DNA of 6,321 nt from an uncultured Oscillospiraceae bacterium. Its GTDB lineage: Bacteria > Bacillota > Clostridia > Oscillospirales > Oscillospiraceae. The position numbers and the translations under genes were made by a program. Each line of letters opens with the position of its first letter. Position 1 is the stretch's first letter. The notes beneath the pieces were generated by a model. It was given only the letters and a program-made list of their open reading frames with translations, had not been told where the DNA came from and did not search any database. Shown piece by piece: positions 1-6,249 of the stretch. The stretch spans positions 1 through 6,321 of the forward strand of contig CALWWH010000215.1 of the NCBI GenBank assembly GCA_944385195.1, read 5' to 3'.

Positions 1-128
1 CCTGCCTGGAAAAGGCCTGCTGCCCTTAGGGCATAAATCGGTGAGAGGAGAAAATGCAACGAAAGAATGCTAAACCAGCCTCCTCCGCTCTCCGGACACT
101 GTCACATCCTACACCATGTCAGTGGGCC
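1..128. other. Stretch left of tsaD with no supportable gene
   Basis: On the minus strand a purine-rich GGAGGAGG (86-79) resembles a ribosome site, but no ATG or GTG with an open frame follows at a usable distance; nearby GTG frames hit TAG at once. A TTG at 59-57 opens a frame to the window edge, 19 codons long and about 19 bases from the ribosome-like site, too little to call. A short inverted repeat TGCCC-TTA-GGGCA sits at 21-33 without a U tract on either strand. Whether the operon continues leftward cannot be told from the window. Confidence 0.5.
97..124 (-). other. Hairpin just after tsaD, not a clear terminator
   Basis: Four bases past the tsaD stop, CACTGACA (124-117) can pair with TGACAGTG (104-97) as five base pairs, an A-A mismatch and two more pairs around a 12-base loop. 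The next transcribed bases are TCCGGAGA, with no U tract, so intrinsic termination is unlikely. It may protect the 3' end of the message or be chance. Confidence 0.35.
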
Positions 129-1145
129 TTACCACCGCACACGGTCGCAGGGCATCGTCGCGTACGCGTTGAGATCCGATCCGGCGCGGCTGCCGGCGAG
201 ATACTCATAGTACCCCTGCGCGCCGATCATAGCGCCGTTGTCGCCGCAGAGGGACAGCGGTGGCGCATAGAGTGTCGCGCCGCAGCGATCGGCCGCCTTG
301 GTTAGTTCTGCGCGAACGCGGGTGTTGGCCGCAACGCCGCCGGCGATGATGAGCCGGGTGTGCTCCGTCTGCCGCAGGGCAAGCTCTACACGCGGGGCCA
401 GCGTATCTGCTACGGCAGCCTCAAAGCTGGCGCAGAGATCCGGGATGTTCAGCGCTTCCCCCTTTTGCCGGGCGTTGTGGATGGTGTTAAGCGCAGCCGT
501 TTTCAGGCCAGAGAAGCTCATGTCCAAGGGTGCGCTATGGACCTGGGAGCGGGGCATGGCATATCGTTTGTCATTGCCTTGCCTCGCCTGTGCGTCCAGT
601 GCCTTACCGCCTGGATAAGGCATACCGAGCACCCGGGCAACCTTGTCAAAGCACTCCCCCGCTGCGTCATCCCGGGTGGAGCCCAAGATATGCAGGTCGG
701 TGTAGTCCTGTACGTCAACGATCAGGCTGTGCCCACCCGAGACCACCAGTGCCAAAAACGGTGGCTGCAATTCCGGAAACGCCAGATAATTAGCAGCAAT
801 GTGACCGCGGATATGGTGTACCGGGATCAGCGGCACGCCCAGCGCCAGGGCCACAGCCTTGGCAAAGTTGACGCCCACCAGCACCGCGCCGATCAAGCCC
901 GGGGCAAAGGTGACCGCCACGGCATCGATGTCCTGGCGGGTCAGGCGGGATGTCACCAGCGCCTCGTCGGCCAGATTGGCAATGACCTCCACATGTTTGC
1001 GGGAGGCGATCTCCGGCACGACGCCGCCATAGAGCTTGTGCATCTCAATCTGTGAGGCAATGCAATCGGCCAATATCTCGCGTCCGTCGCGGACAATGGC
1101 GACGGCCGTCTCGTCGCAGGAGGATTCAATGGCTAAAATATTCAT
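129..1145 (-). CDS. tsaD: tRNA N6-adenosine threonylcarbamoyltransferase TsaD
   Basis: This 338-residue enzyme (older names Gcp, YgjD) transfers threonylcarbamoyl from threonylcarbamoyl-AMP to A37 of tRNAs reading ANN codons, making t6A. It works with TsaB and TsaE, and TsaC supplies the intermediate; none of those genes is in the window. Motifs in order are the ASKHA start LAIESSCDET (4-13), PEIASRKH (44-51), metal ligands His111 and His115 (HHIRGH), the phosphate loop VVSGGHS (134-140), AAGECFDKVAR (161-171), PYPGG (176-180), SFSGLKTA (210-217), AGGVAAN (268-274) and the third metal ligand Asp302 in LCGDNGAMIG. All key residues are present and length is normal. AAAGGAG (1160-1154) lies eight bases before the ATG, inside the end of rimI. 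The start A of tsaD is... shared in the TAATG junction with rimI. It is the last gene of the run that I can identify. Confidence 0.97.
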   Translation of the reverse strand: MNILAIESSCDETAVAIVRDGREILADCIASQIEMHKLYGGVVPEIASRKHVEVIANLADEALVTSRLTRQDIDAVAVTFAPGLIGAVLVGVNFAKAVALALGVPLIPVHHIRGHIAANYLAFPELQPPFLALVVSGGHSLIVDVQDYTDLHILGSTRDDAAGECFDKVARVLGMPYPGGKALDAQARQGNDKRYAMPRSQVHSAPLDMSFSGLKTAALNTIHNARQKGEALNIPDLCASFEAAVADTLAPRVELALRQTEHTRLIIAGGVAANTRVRAELTKAADRCGATLYAPPLSLCGDNGAMIGAQGYYEYLAGSRAGSDLNAYATMPCDRVRW

Positions 1146-1585
1146 TATATCAGCTCCTTTCGGAGAACCAGGCCTGTTTCATCTGGTTGAGAGTAGTAGT
1201 GCGGGCGGCGCCCTACGGTGGTAAACCCGCACTTTTCATACAGGGTCCGGGCGGGAGTATTACTCTCGCGGACCTCCAGCAGGAGGAACGCAGCGCCGGC
1301 TTGTTTCATCTTGTGGCACAGGTGCCGCAGCAGCTGCTCCGCAATCCCCCGGCGGCGGTGCGTTGGGGCAGTGGCGAGATTCATCACCTCGCCCTCGTCT
1401 ATCACCAGATGCCCGCCCACATAGCCGCACACTTGGCCATCCTCCACGGCAACGTACCACTGGGAGACGGGGTTGTCCAGCTCGGCAGCGACGCCAGCTT
1501 CGCTCCAGGGGGTGGAGAAGCACAGCGGCTCCAGCGCCGCCACCTGGGGCACCCAGGCGGCAGTCATAGGTTCAATGTGGATCAT
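1145..1585 (-). CDS. rimI: RimI-type N-alpha-acetyltransferase (GNAT family)
   Basis: This 146-residue single-domain GNAT protein uses acetyl-CoA. In E. coli RimI acetylates the N-terminal alanine of ribosomal protein S18; the target here is not shown. Visible features are the start IEPMTAAWVPQVAALE, the acceptor-side CFSTPWSE (22-29), the acetyl-CoA loop ATAPTHRRRGIAEQLL (71-86, pyrophosphate-binding RRRGIA), the strand LLLEVRESN with Glu104, and LYEKCGF (115-121) with Tyr116 near the usual catalytic tyrosine position. Length is typical. Its ATG overlaps the polA stop as ATGA. No Shine-Dalgarno site lies close by (the nearest GGAG is about 20 bases upstream), so translation probably depends on coupling to polA. 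Its stop shares one base with the tsaD start (TAATG). The rimI-tsaD pairing is common in bacteria and supports RimI over a generic GNAT. Confidence 0.93.
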   Translation of the reverse strand: MIHIEPMTAAWVPQVAALEPLCFSTPWSEAGVAAELDNPVSQWYVAVEDGQVCGYVGGHLVIDEGEVMNLATAPTHRRRGIAEQLLRHLCHKMKQAGAAFLLLEVRESNTPARTLYEKCGFTTVGRRPHYYSQPDETGLVLRKELI

Positions 1586-4104
1586 TTTGCGTCGTACCAG
1601 CTTTCTCCGATCTTAGCCTCGGCCAGCAGGGGAGCTCCGAGCTTGGCCACAGACTCCATCTCCCGGGTCAGCAGAGCGGCAACAGCCTCCGCCTCTGCCT
1701 TCGGGCACTCGACGATCAGCTCGTCGTGGACCTGCAAGACCAGTTTTCCCTGAAAGCCTCCAGCCCTCAGCGCGTCGCGGACGCGGTTCATGGCCAGCTT
1801 AATGATATCCGCAGCGGTGCCCTGGATGGGCGTATTGAGCGCAATGCGCTCTGCGCCGGAACGGACGTTAAAGTTGCTGCTCTTGATGTCCGGGAGATAG
1901 CGGCGGCGGCCGTAGAGGGTGCTGACATAGCCCTTTTCCCTGGCCTCTTCGACGATGTTCTTCATATAGGCCCGGACACCGGCATATTTCTCCAAATAGC
2001 TGTCGATATAGGCCTTAGCCTCAGCCCGGCTGACGCCGATGTCTCCGGCCAGGGAAAACTCGCTGATGCCATAGACGATACCAAAATTGACCGCCTTGGC
2101 GTGGCGGCGCATGAGGGGGGTAACCTCTTTCAGCGGCACACCGAAAACCTGAGACGCCGTCACGGCGTGAATGTCCTCGCCATTTTTAAAGGCAGCCTGC
2201 ATCACCGGGTCACCGGCGATGTGGGCCAGGACGCGCAGCTCAATCTGGCTGTAGTCCGCGTCCACGAAGACCCATCCGGGCCGGGGCACGAACATCTTGC
2301 GGATCTCTCCGCCCAGTTCCGTTCGGACAGGGATATTTTGGAGGTTCGGATCAGTGGAGCTTAGGCGGCCTGTGGCGGTGACCATGTTCTGGAAGGTCGT
2401 GCGAATGCGCCCGTCGGGCTCAATGCACTTTAAAAGGCCCTCTGCATAGGTCGATTTCAGCTTGCTGAGCATGCGGTAGTCCAAAATTGCGGGGACAATC
2501 TCGTGGTAGGGCCGCAGCTGTTCCAGCACCTCAGCGTTGGTGGAGTAGCCGGTCTTGGTTTTTTTGATGACGGGCAGGCCAAGCTTGTCAAAGAGCAGTT
2601 CCCCCAGCTGCTTCGGGCTATTGAGATTGAAGCTGGTGCCTGCGTAGCGGTAAATCAGCGCCTCGCAGGCATCCACCCTCTCTGTGAGCATGGCGCCGAA
2701 GGCCTCCATGGCGCCGCGGTCGAGCAAAACGCCCTCCCGCTCCATCTCCACCAAGGTGCGGCATAGGGGCAGGTCGCAGCTCTGATACAGCTGCGTCATG
2801 CCGCCCTGTTCCAGTCTCGGCTCCAGAGTCTTCCACAGGGAAAAGACCGCGCTGGCAGCCGCAGAGGGATCGGATTCGTCCACCTCGCAGTTGAGATACG
2901 CCGTGCTCACGCGGCTGAGGCTGTAATCTCCATAGGATGGATCCAGCAGATAAGCCGCCAGCGCCGTATCAAAGACAATGTGCGGCATAGCATCCTGGCT
3001 GGCAAGTTGATGCAGCAGCGTCTTTGCATCATGACAGACCACACCGGGGCCCCTGCGCAGCAAGGCCATGAACCAGGGCAGATTTTCATCATAATTGCCG
3101 CACCACAACCCCTCAGCGGAGGCAACAGCAGCAGTATGGCCGTCGGCGGAAAACGCCACGGCGCAGACCTCGGCATTGGACGGCAGCGCCTCGATTCGCC
3201 GGAGCGTTTTGGCACTTTGTGCCGCGGGGACAGTAACGCTCTGACGGAGGCTGTATTTATCGATGAGTTTGATAAATTCCAGCTTGAGGAACAGTTCATA
3301 CAGCGCGGGCCTATCCCACTCGGTGATCAGTGCCTCCTCCGGGGTAAATTCCAGCGGCGCGTCAGTGCGGATCTTGGCCAGGTCATAGCTCATGCGGGCA
3401 GATTCAGCGCCGGCCTCCAGCTTTTTGCGCCAGGCAGGCTTAATCTGCTCCAAATGGGCGTAGATCTGCTCCAAGGAAGGGTAGGTGTGCAGCAGCTCCG
3501 CTGCGGTCTTCTGTCCTATGCCAGGAACCCCGGGGATATTGTCACTGCTGTCACCCATCAGGGCCTTGCAGTCGATGATCGTCCGGGGCTCGTAGCCATA
3601 TTCCTCCCGAAACAGCTCCGGGGTGTAGTTGATGTTGGCCTTGGTGGTCACCAACTTGACCGTTGTGGTATCAGTGATCAGCTGCAAAGAATCCCGGTCT
3701 CCGGTAACCACCACGCAGTCCCATCCCGCAGCAGCGCAGCGGACGCTGACGGTACCCAGGATATCATCCGCCTCCCAGCCCTCTGCGGCGTACATGGGGA
3801 TATGCATGCAGCGCAGCACATCCTTCAGAATTGGGATCTGCTGGGCCAGTTCCTCCGGCATCCCATGACGGGTGGCCTTATAGCCTTCGTACCGCAGGTG
3901 CCGGAAGGTGGGCGCCGGAAGGTCGAAGGCAACACAGAGGGCTTCGGGCTTCTCCTCGCTGCGCAGGCGGTCGAGAATAGTCAAAAAACCAAAGACCGCG
4001 TTGGTGGGGATGCCCTCGCGGGTAGTCAGGGCGCGTACGCCGTAAAAGGCGCGGTTGACCAGACTGTTCCCGTCGAGAATCATGAGTTTTTTTCTCTTGC
4101 TCAT
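1582..4104 (-). CDS. polA: DNA polymerase I with 5' nuclease and inactive 3'-5' exonuclease domain
   Basis: This 840-residue enzyme fills gaps and removes RNA primers during lagging-strand synthesis and repair. Residues 8-290 are the 5' nuclease, with DGNS (Asp11), FD (Asp61), EADD (111-114), TGDRD (Asp136, Asp138), GDSSDN (Asp185, Asp188) and the DNA-binding PGVPGIGQKT turn, so it looks active. Residues about 305-430 correspond to the proofreading domain, but the DxE of Exo I is absent (VAFSADGHTA instead), and the later acidic residues are not recognisable, as in Bacillus-type and Taq enzymes. From 435 on is the polymerase: TATGRLSS (576-583), motif A DYSQIELR (Asp617), motif B RRHAKAVNF with Lys670 and Phe674, and motif C QVHDE (His793-Asp794-Glu795). 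The ATG at 4104 overlaps the cysS stop (ATGA) and has GGAG six bases upstream. A GTG at 4116 is possible but less likely. Confidence 0.98.
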   Translation of the reverse strand: MSKRKKLMILDGNSLVNRAFYGVRALTTREGIPTNAVFGFLTILDRLRSEEKPEALCVAFDLPAPTFRHLRYEGYKATRHGMPEELAQQIPILKDVLRCMHIPMYAAEGWEADDILGTVSVRCAAAGWDCVVVTGDRDSLQLITDTTTVKLVTTKANINYTPELFREEYGYEPRTIIDCKALMGDSSDNIPGVPGIGQKTAAELLHTYPSLEQIYAHLEQIKPAWRKKLEAGAESARMSYDLAKIRTDAPLEFTPEEALITEWDRPALYELFLKLEFIKLIDKYSLRQSVTVPAAQSAKTLRRIEALPSNAEVCAVAFSADGHTAAVASAEGLWCGNYDENLPWFMALLRRGPGVVCHDAKTLLHQLASQDAMPHIVFDTALAAYLLDPSYGDYSLSRVSTAYLNCEVDESDPSAAASAVFSLWKTLEPRLEQGGMTQLYQSCDLPLCRTLVEMEREGVLLDRGAMEAFGAMLTERVDACEALIYRYAGTSFNLNSPKQLGELLFDKLGLPVIKKTKTGYSTNAEVLEQLRPYHEIVPAILDYRMLSKLKSTYAEGLLKCIEPDGRIRTTFQNMVTATGRLSSTDPNLQNIPVRTELGGEIRKMFVPRPGWVFVDADYSQIELRVLAHIAGDPVMQAAFKNGEDIHAVTASQVFGVPLKEVTPLMRRHAKAVNFGIVYGISEFSLAGDIGVSRAEAKAYIDSYLEKYAGVRAYMKNIVEEAREKGYVSTLYGRRRYLPDIKSSNFNVRSGAERIALNTPIQGTAADIIKLAMNRVRDALRAGGFQGKLVLQVHDELIVECPKAEAEAVAALLTREMESVAKLGAPLLAEAKIGESWYDAK

Positions 4105-5513
4105 ACCCGTCTCCACTGAACGCCCTGCGGGGTGTCGATCAACTCGATGCCCTGGGCCTTCAGCTCGTCGCGGATACGGTCCGCCTCGGCAAAGTTCTTG
4201 GCCTTGCGGGCGGCCTGACGGGCCTCGATAAGCGCGTCGATGGCGGCGTCGGACTCGCCGGGCGCAGCTTGCTCCTCCCGCTTTTTGGCCGCAGCGTTCA
4301 CCAGATCCAGGGCAAGAACCTGGTCAAAATCATTGAGCAGGGCAATCTTGGTAGCGCCGTTTACCTTGGCCTTAAGCACGTCATAGACAGCAGTAACTGC
4401 CAGAGAGGTGCTCAGGTCATTATCCAAGGCAGCCTTGAACTGGGCCTGCAGCGGAGCCATGGCCTCTGTCTCAACCGCGCCGTCATCCGGATCGATAGCC
4501 GCCACGCGGCTAACGAGCTTATCATAGGCCTGCTGGGCGTTGTCCATGTTCTCCCAACTGAATTCCAACAGGCGGCGGTAGTGGCTTTGCAGGCAGAACA
4601 GACGGTAGGCCAGCGGATTGTAGCCCTTCTCCTCCAGCAGGGAGACGGTCAGGAACTCTCCTTTGGACTTGCTCATCTTACCGCTGGAAGTGTTCAGGTG
4701 CAAAACGTGGAACCAATGGCTGCACCACTGGTGGCCCAGATATGCCTCGGACTGGGCAATCTCATTGGTGTGGTGCGGGAAGGCGTTGTCGATGCCGCCG
4801 CAGTGCAGGTCCAGATACTCGCCCAAGTGTTTCATGGAGATGGCGGAGCACTCGATATGCCATCCAGGGTATCCCACGCCCCAAGGAGAATCCCATTTCA
4901 GCGCCTGATCCTCAAACTTGCTCTTGGTAAACCAGAGGACAAAGTCGTTGCGGTTGCGCTTGTTGCTGTCGGCCTCAACGCCCTCCCGGACGCCCTCGCG
5001 GAGGTCATCCTCGTCGAAGTCGTGGAAGACATGGTATTGCTTGAGTTTGGAGGTATCAAAGTAGACATTGCCGCCGGCCTGATAAGCATATCCCTTCTCC
5101 AGCAGCGTGCGAATCAGGCTGATATACTCAGGAATGCAATTGGTTGCCGGCTCAATCACATCCGGGCGGCGGATGTGGAGCTTTTCGCAGTCGGCAAAGA
5201 ACGCATCGGTGTAAAACTTGGCAATCTCCATGACGGTCTTGTGCTCGCGTTTGGCACCCTTAAGCATTTTGTCCTCGCCGGTGTCGGCATCAGAGGACAA
5301 ATGGCCCACATCCGTGATGTTCATGGCTCGCTTGAGGTCATAGCCGCTGTAGCGCAGGAAGCGATCCAGGACATCCTCCATAATATAGGTGCGTAGGTTG
5401 CCAATGTGAGCAAAGTGGTAGACGGTGGGGCCGCAGGTGTACATGGTGCACTTATTCGGCTCATGGGTGATGAATTCCTCTTTCTGGTGTGTCAAAGAGT
5501 TATAAAGCTGCAT
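4101..5513 (-). CDS. cysS: Cysteine--tRNA ligase (CysRS), class I
   Basis: This 470-residue cytosolic enzyme activates cysteine with ATP and loads it onto tRNA-Cys. The class I signature is HIGN at 36-39 (a variant of HIGH, followed by LRTY) and KMSKS at 279-283. The zinc site that selects cysteine is complete: Cys27 (YTCGPTVY), Cys222 (HIECSAIS), His247 and Glu251 (HHTNEIAQSEA). PGWHIECS and SPWG are family hallmarks. The anticodon-binding helical region runs from about 320, and the C-terminus (FAEADRIRDELKAQGIELIDT) is the usual ending. Length is normal. The gene follows cysE and shares its T-box, so uncharged tRNA-Cys should raise both cysteine supply and charging capacity. Its TGA stop overlaps the polA ATG as ATGA. 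I considered MshC, the cysteine ligase of mycothiol synthesis, and rejected it because it belongs to actinobacteria and the full anticodon domain is present here. Confidence 0.98.
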   Translation of the reverse strand: MQLYNSLTHQKEEFITHEPNKCTMYTCGPTVYHFAHIGNLRTYIMEDVLDRFLRYSGYDLKRAMNITDVGHLSSDADTGEDKMLKGAKREHKTVMEIAKFYTDAFFADCEKLHIRRPDVIEPATNCIPEYISLIRTLLEKGYAYQAGGNVYFDTSKLKQYHVFHDFDEDDLREGVREGVEADSNKRNRNDFVLWFTKSKFEDQALKWDSPWGVGYPGWHIECSAISMKHLGEYLDLHCGGIDNAFPHHTNEIAQSEAYLGHQWCSHWFHVLHLNTSSGKMSKSKGEFLTVSLLEEKGYNPLAYRLFCLQSHYRRLLEFSWENMDNAQQAYDKLVSRVAAIDPDDGAVETEAMAPLQAQFKAALDNDLSTSLAVTAVYDVLKAKVNGATKIALLNDFDQVLALDLVNAAAKKREEQAAPGESDAAIDALIEARQAARKAKNFAEADRIRDELKAQGIELIDTPQGVQWRRV

Positions 5514-5520
5514 TGATAGT

Positions 5521-5527
5521 TCCTCCT
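5521..5527 (-). promoter_or_regulatory. Ribosome binding site that fixes the cysS start
   Basis: AGGAGGA lies seven bases before the ATG at 5513-5511. The frame extends upstream to an ATG at 5606, inside cysE. That would add 31 residues with no CysRS-like character (rich in Arg, Trp and Ser), whereas MQLYNSLT from 5513 is the expected CysRS beginning. The strong site decides for 5513. Confidence 0.92.
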
Positions 5528-5542
5528 GTCTGCGTGATTGGT

Positions 5543-5561
5543 GCCACCCCCCATAGGTGGC
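5543..5561 (-). other. Small hairpin in the cysE-cysS gap
   Basis: The 61-bp gap between the cysE stop and the cysS start holds GCCACC (5561-5556), a seven-base loop (TATGGGG) and GGTGGC (5548-5543). The stem is six base pairs. No U tract follows, so it is not a standard terminator. It could be an RNA-processing or stability element, or chance in GC-rich DNA. No gene fits in the gap. Confidence 0.4.
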
Positions 5562-5574
5562 GTGTCTTGTTCCG

Positions 5575-6183
5575 TTACTGTGCCAGCTGCGCTTCCAGCT
5601 CCGCAACGCGCGCCTTCAGGGCTTCGATCTCAAGCATAATGGGGTCGGGGGTGTGGACGTGGTCAAGCTTCTCGCCGCCGATGCGGACCACACGGCCCGG
5701 GACGCCGACGACGGTGCTGTTGGGGGGAACCTCCTGCAGCACCACCGAGTTGGCGGCAATCCGGGAATTATTTCCCACGGTGAAGGGGCCGAGAATCTTC
5801 GCCCCGCAGCCCACCATGACGTTGTTGCCCAGAGTGGGATGGCGCTTGCCGACATCCTTGCCGGTGCCGCCCAAGGTCACGCCCTGGTAGAGCAGGCAGT
5901 CATCACCGACAACCGCCGTGGCGCCAATGACGATTCCGGTACCGTGGTCAATGACCAGGCGCCGGCCGATGACAGCAGCAGGGTGGATCTCAACGCCGGT
6001 GGTCTTTTTTGCATGCTGGCTGATCCAGCGGGCAATGAATTCGCAGCCCCGCAGATGAAACCAGTGGGCAATGCGGTACCACATGATTGCGTGCAGGCCG
6101 TTATAGACCCAGAACACCTCAAAGGCGCTGCGGGCAGCCGGGTCATTCTTTTGGTATGCGCGGATGGTCTCCAAGAGATGCAT
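5575..6183 (-). CDS. cysE: Serine O-acetyltransferase, short form
   Basis: This 202-residue protein transfers acetyl from acetyl-CoA to L-serine, giving O-acetylserine, the committed cytosolic step of cysteine synthesis. Residues 10-45 are a helical N-terminal part (WVYNGLHAIMWYRIAHW). About 63-170 form a left-handed beta-helix of hexapeptide repeats, including IHPAAVIG, the active-site DHGTG with Asp79-His80, YQGVTLGGTG, KRHPTLG and VVGVPGRVV. The tail (181-202) is charged and heptad-like (LEIEALKARVAELEAQL), possibly a short coiled coil. Length fits the short CysE form of Bacillota rather than the roughly 273-residue E. coli enzyme, whose N-terminal domain is longer. It is the first gene after the T-box, 61 bp before cysS. 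Cysteine feedback inhibition is typical of the family but cannot be judged from sequence. The stop is TAA. Family assignment is secure. Confidence 0.96.
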   Translation of the reverse strand: MHLLETIRAYQKNDPAARSAFEVFWVYNGLHAIMWYRIAHWFHLRGCEFIARWISQHAKKTTGVEIHPAAVIGRRLVIDHGTGIVIGATAVVGDDCLLYQGVTLGGTGKDVGKRHPTLGNNVMVGCGAKILGPFTVGNNSRIAANSVVLQEVPPNSTVVGVPGRVVRIGGEKLDHVHTPDPIMLEIEALKARVAELEAQLAQ

Positions 6184-6188
6184 ACTTG

Positions 6189-6193
6189 CCTCC
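6189..6193 (-). promoter_or_regulatory. Ribosome binding site that fixes the cysE start
   Basis: GGAGG lies five bases before the ATG at 6183-6181. The same reading frame is open upstream to an ATG at 6279, inside the T-box bulge region, and to an ATG at 6210, right after the terminator U tract. Neither has a ribosome site, and translation from 6279 would run through the terminator hairpin. The site therefore selects 6183. Confidence 0.9.
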
Positions 6194-6211
6194 AATGAGA
6201 TAAATATCATG

Positions 6212-6249
6212 AGAAAACCCGCCCCTTGCACCAAGACAAGAGGCGGGTT
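6212..6249 (-). terminator. Intrinsic terminator of the T-box leader (attenuator)
   Basis: On the minus strand a 13-bp stem forms between 6249-6237 and 6228-6216, with one G-U pair and an eight-base loop at 6236-6229. A UUUUCU tract follows, reaching 6212. The stem uses the bases (6245-6239) that the antiterminator needs, so it should form when tRNA-Cys is fully charged and stop transcription about 30 bases before the cysE start. Confidence 0.93.

Noticed and set aside
4105..4116. GTG start at 4116 for polA
   Set aside because: It adds only four residues. The ATG at 4104 has GGAG at six bases and forms the ATGA junction with cysS, which fits the rest of the operon.
2980..4119. Long plus-strand open frame (379 codons) opposite polA
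   Set aside because: It lies wholly antisense to the conserved 5' nuclease and central part of polA. Its product has no recognisable domain. Long antisense frames are expected opposite GC-rich genes.
4269..5396. Long plus-strand open frame (375 codons) opposite cysS
   Set aside because: It is antisense to well-conserved CysRS motifs in cysS. The translation is a hydrophobic, Val/Leu/Gly-rich mirror without motifs, which marks a shadow frame.
5543..5561. Terminator between cysE and cysS
   Set aside because: The hairpin has a six-base-pair stem but no U tract on the minus strand, and cysS follows with a strong ribosome site and no visible promoter in the gap.
5514..5606. N-terminal extension of CysS starting at 5606
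   Set aside because: It would overlap the end of cysE by 32 bases and add residues not seen in CysRS, while a strong ribosome site serves the ATG at 5513.
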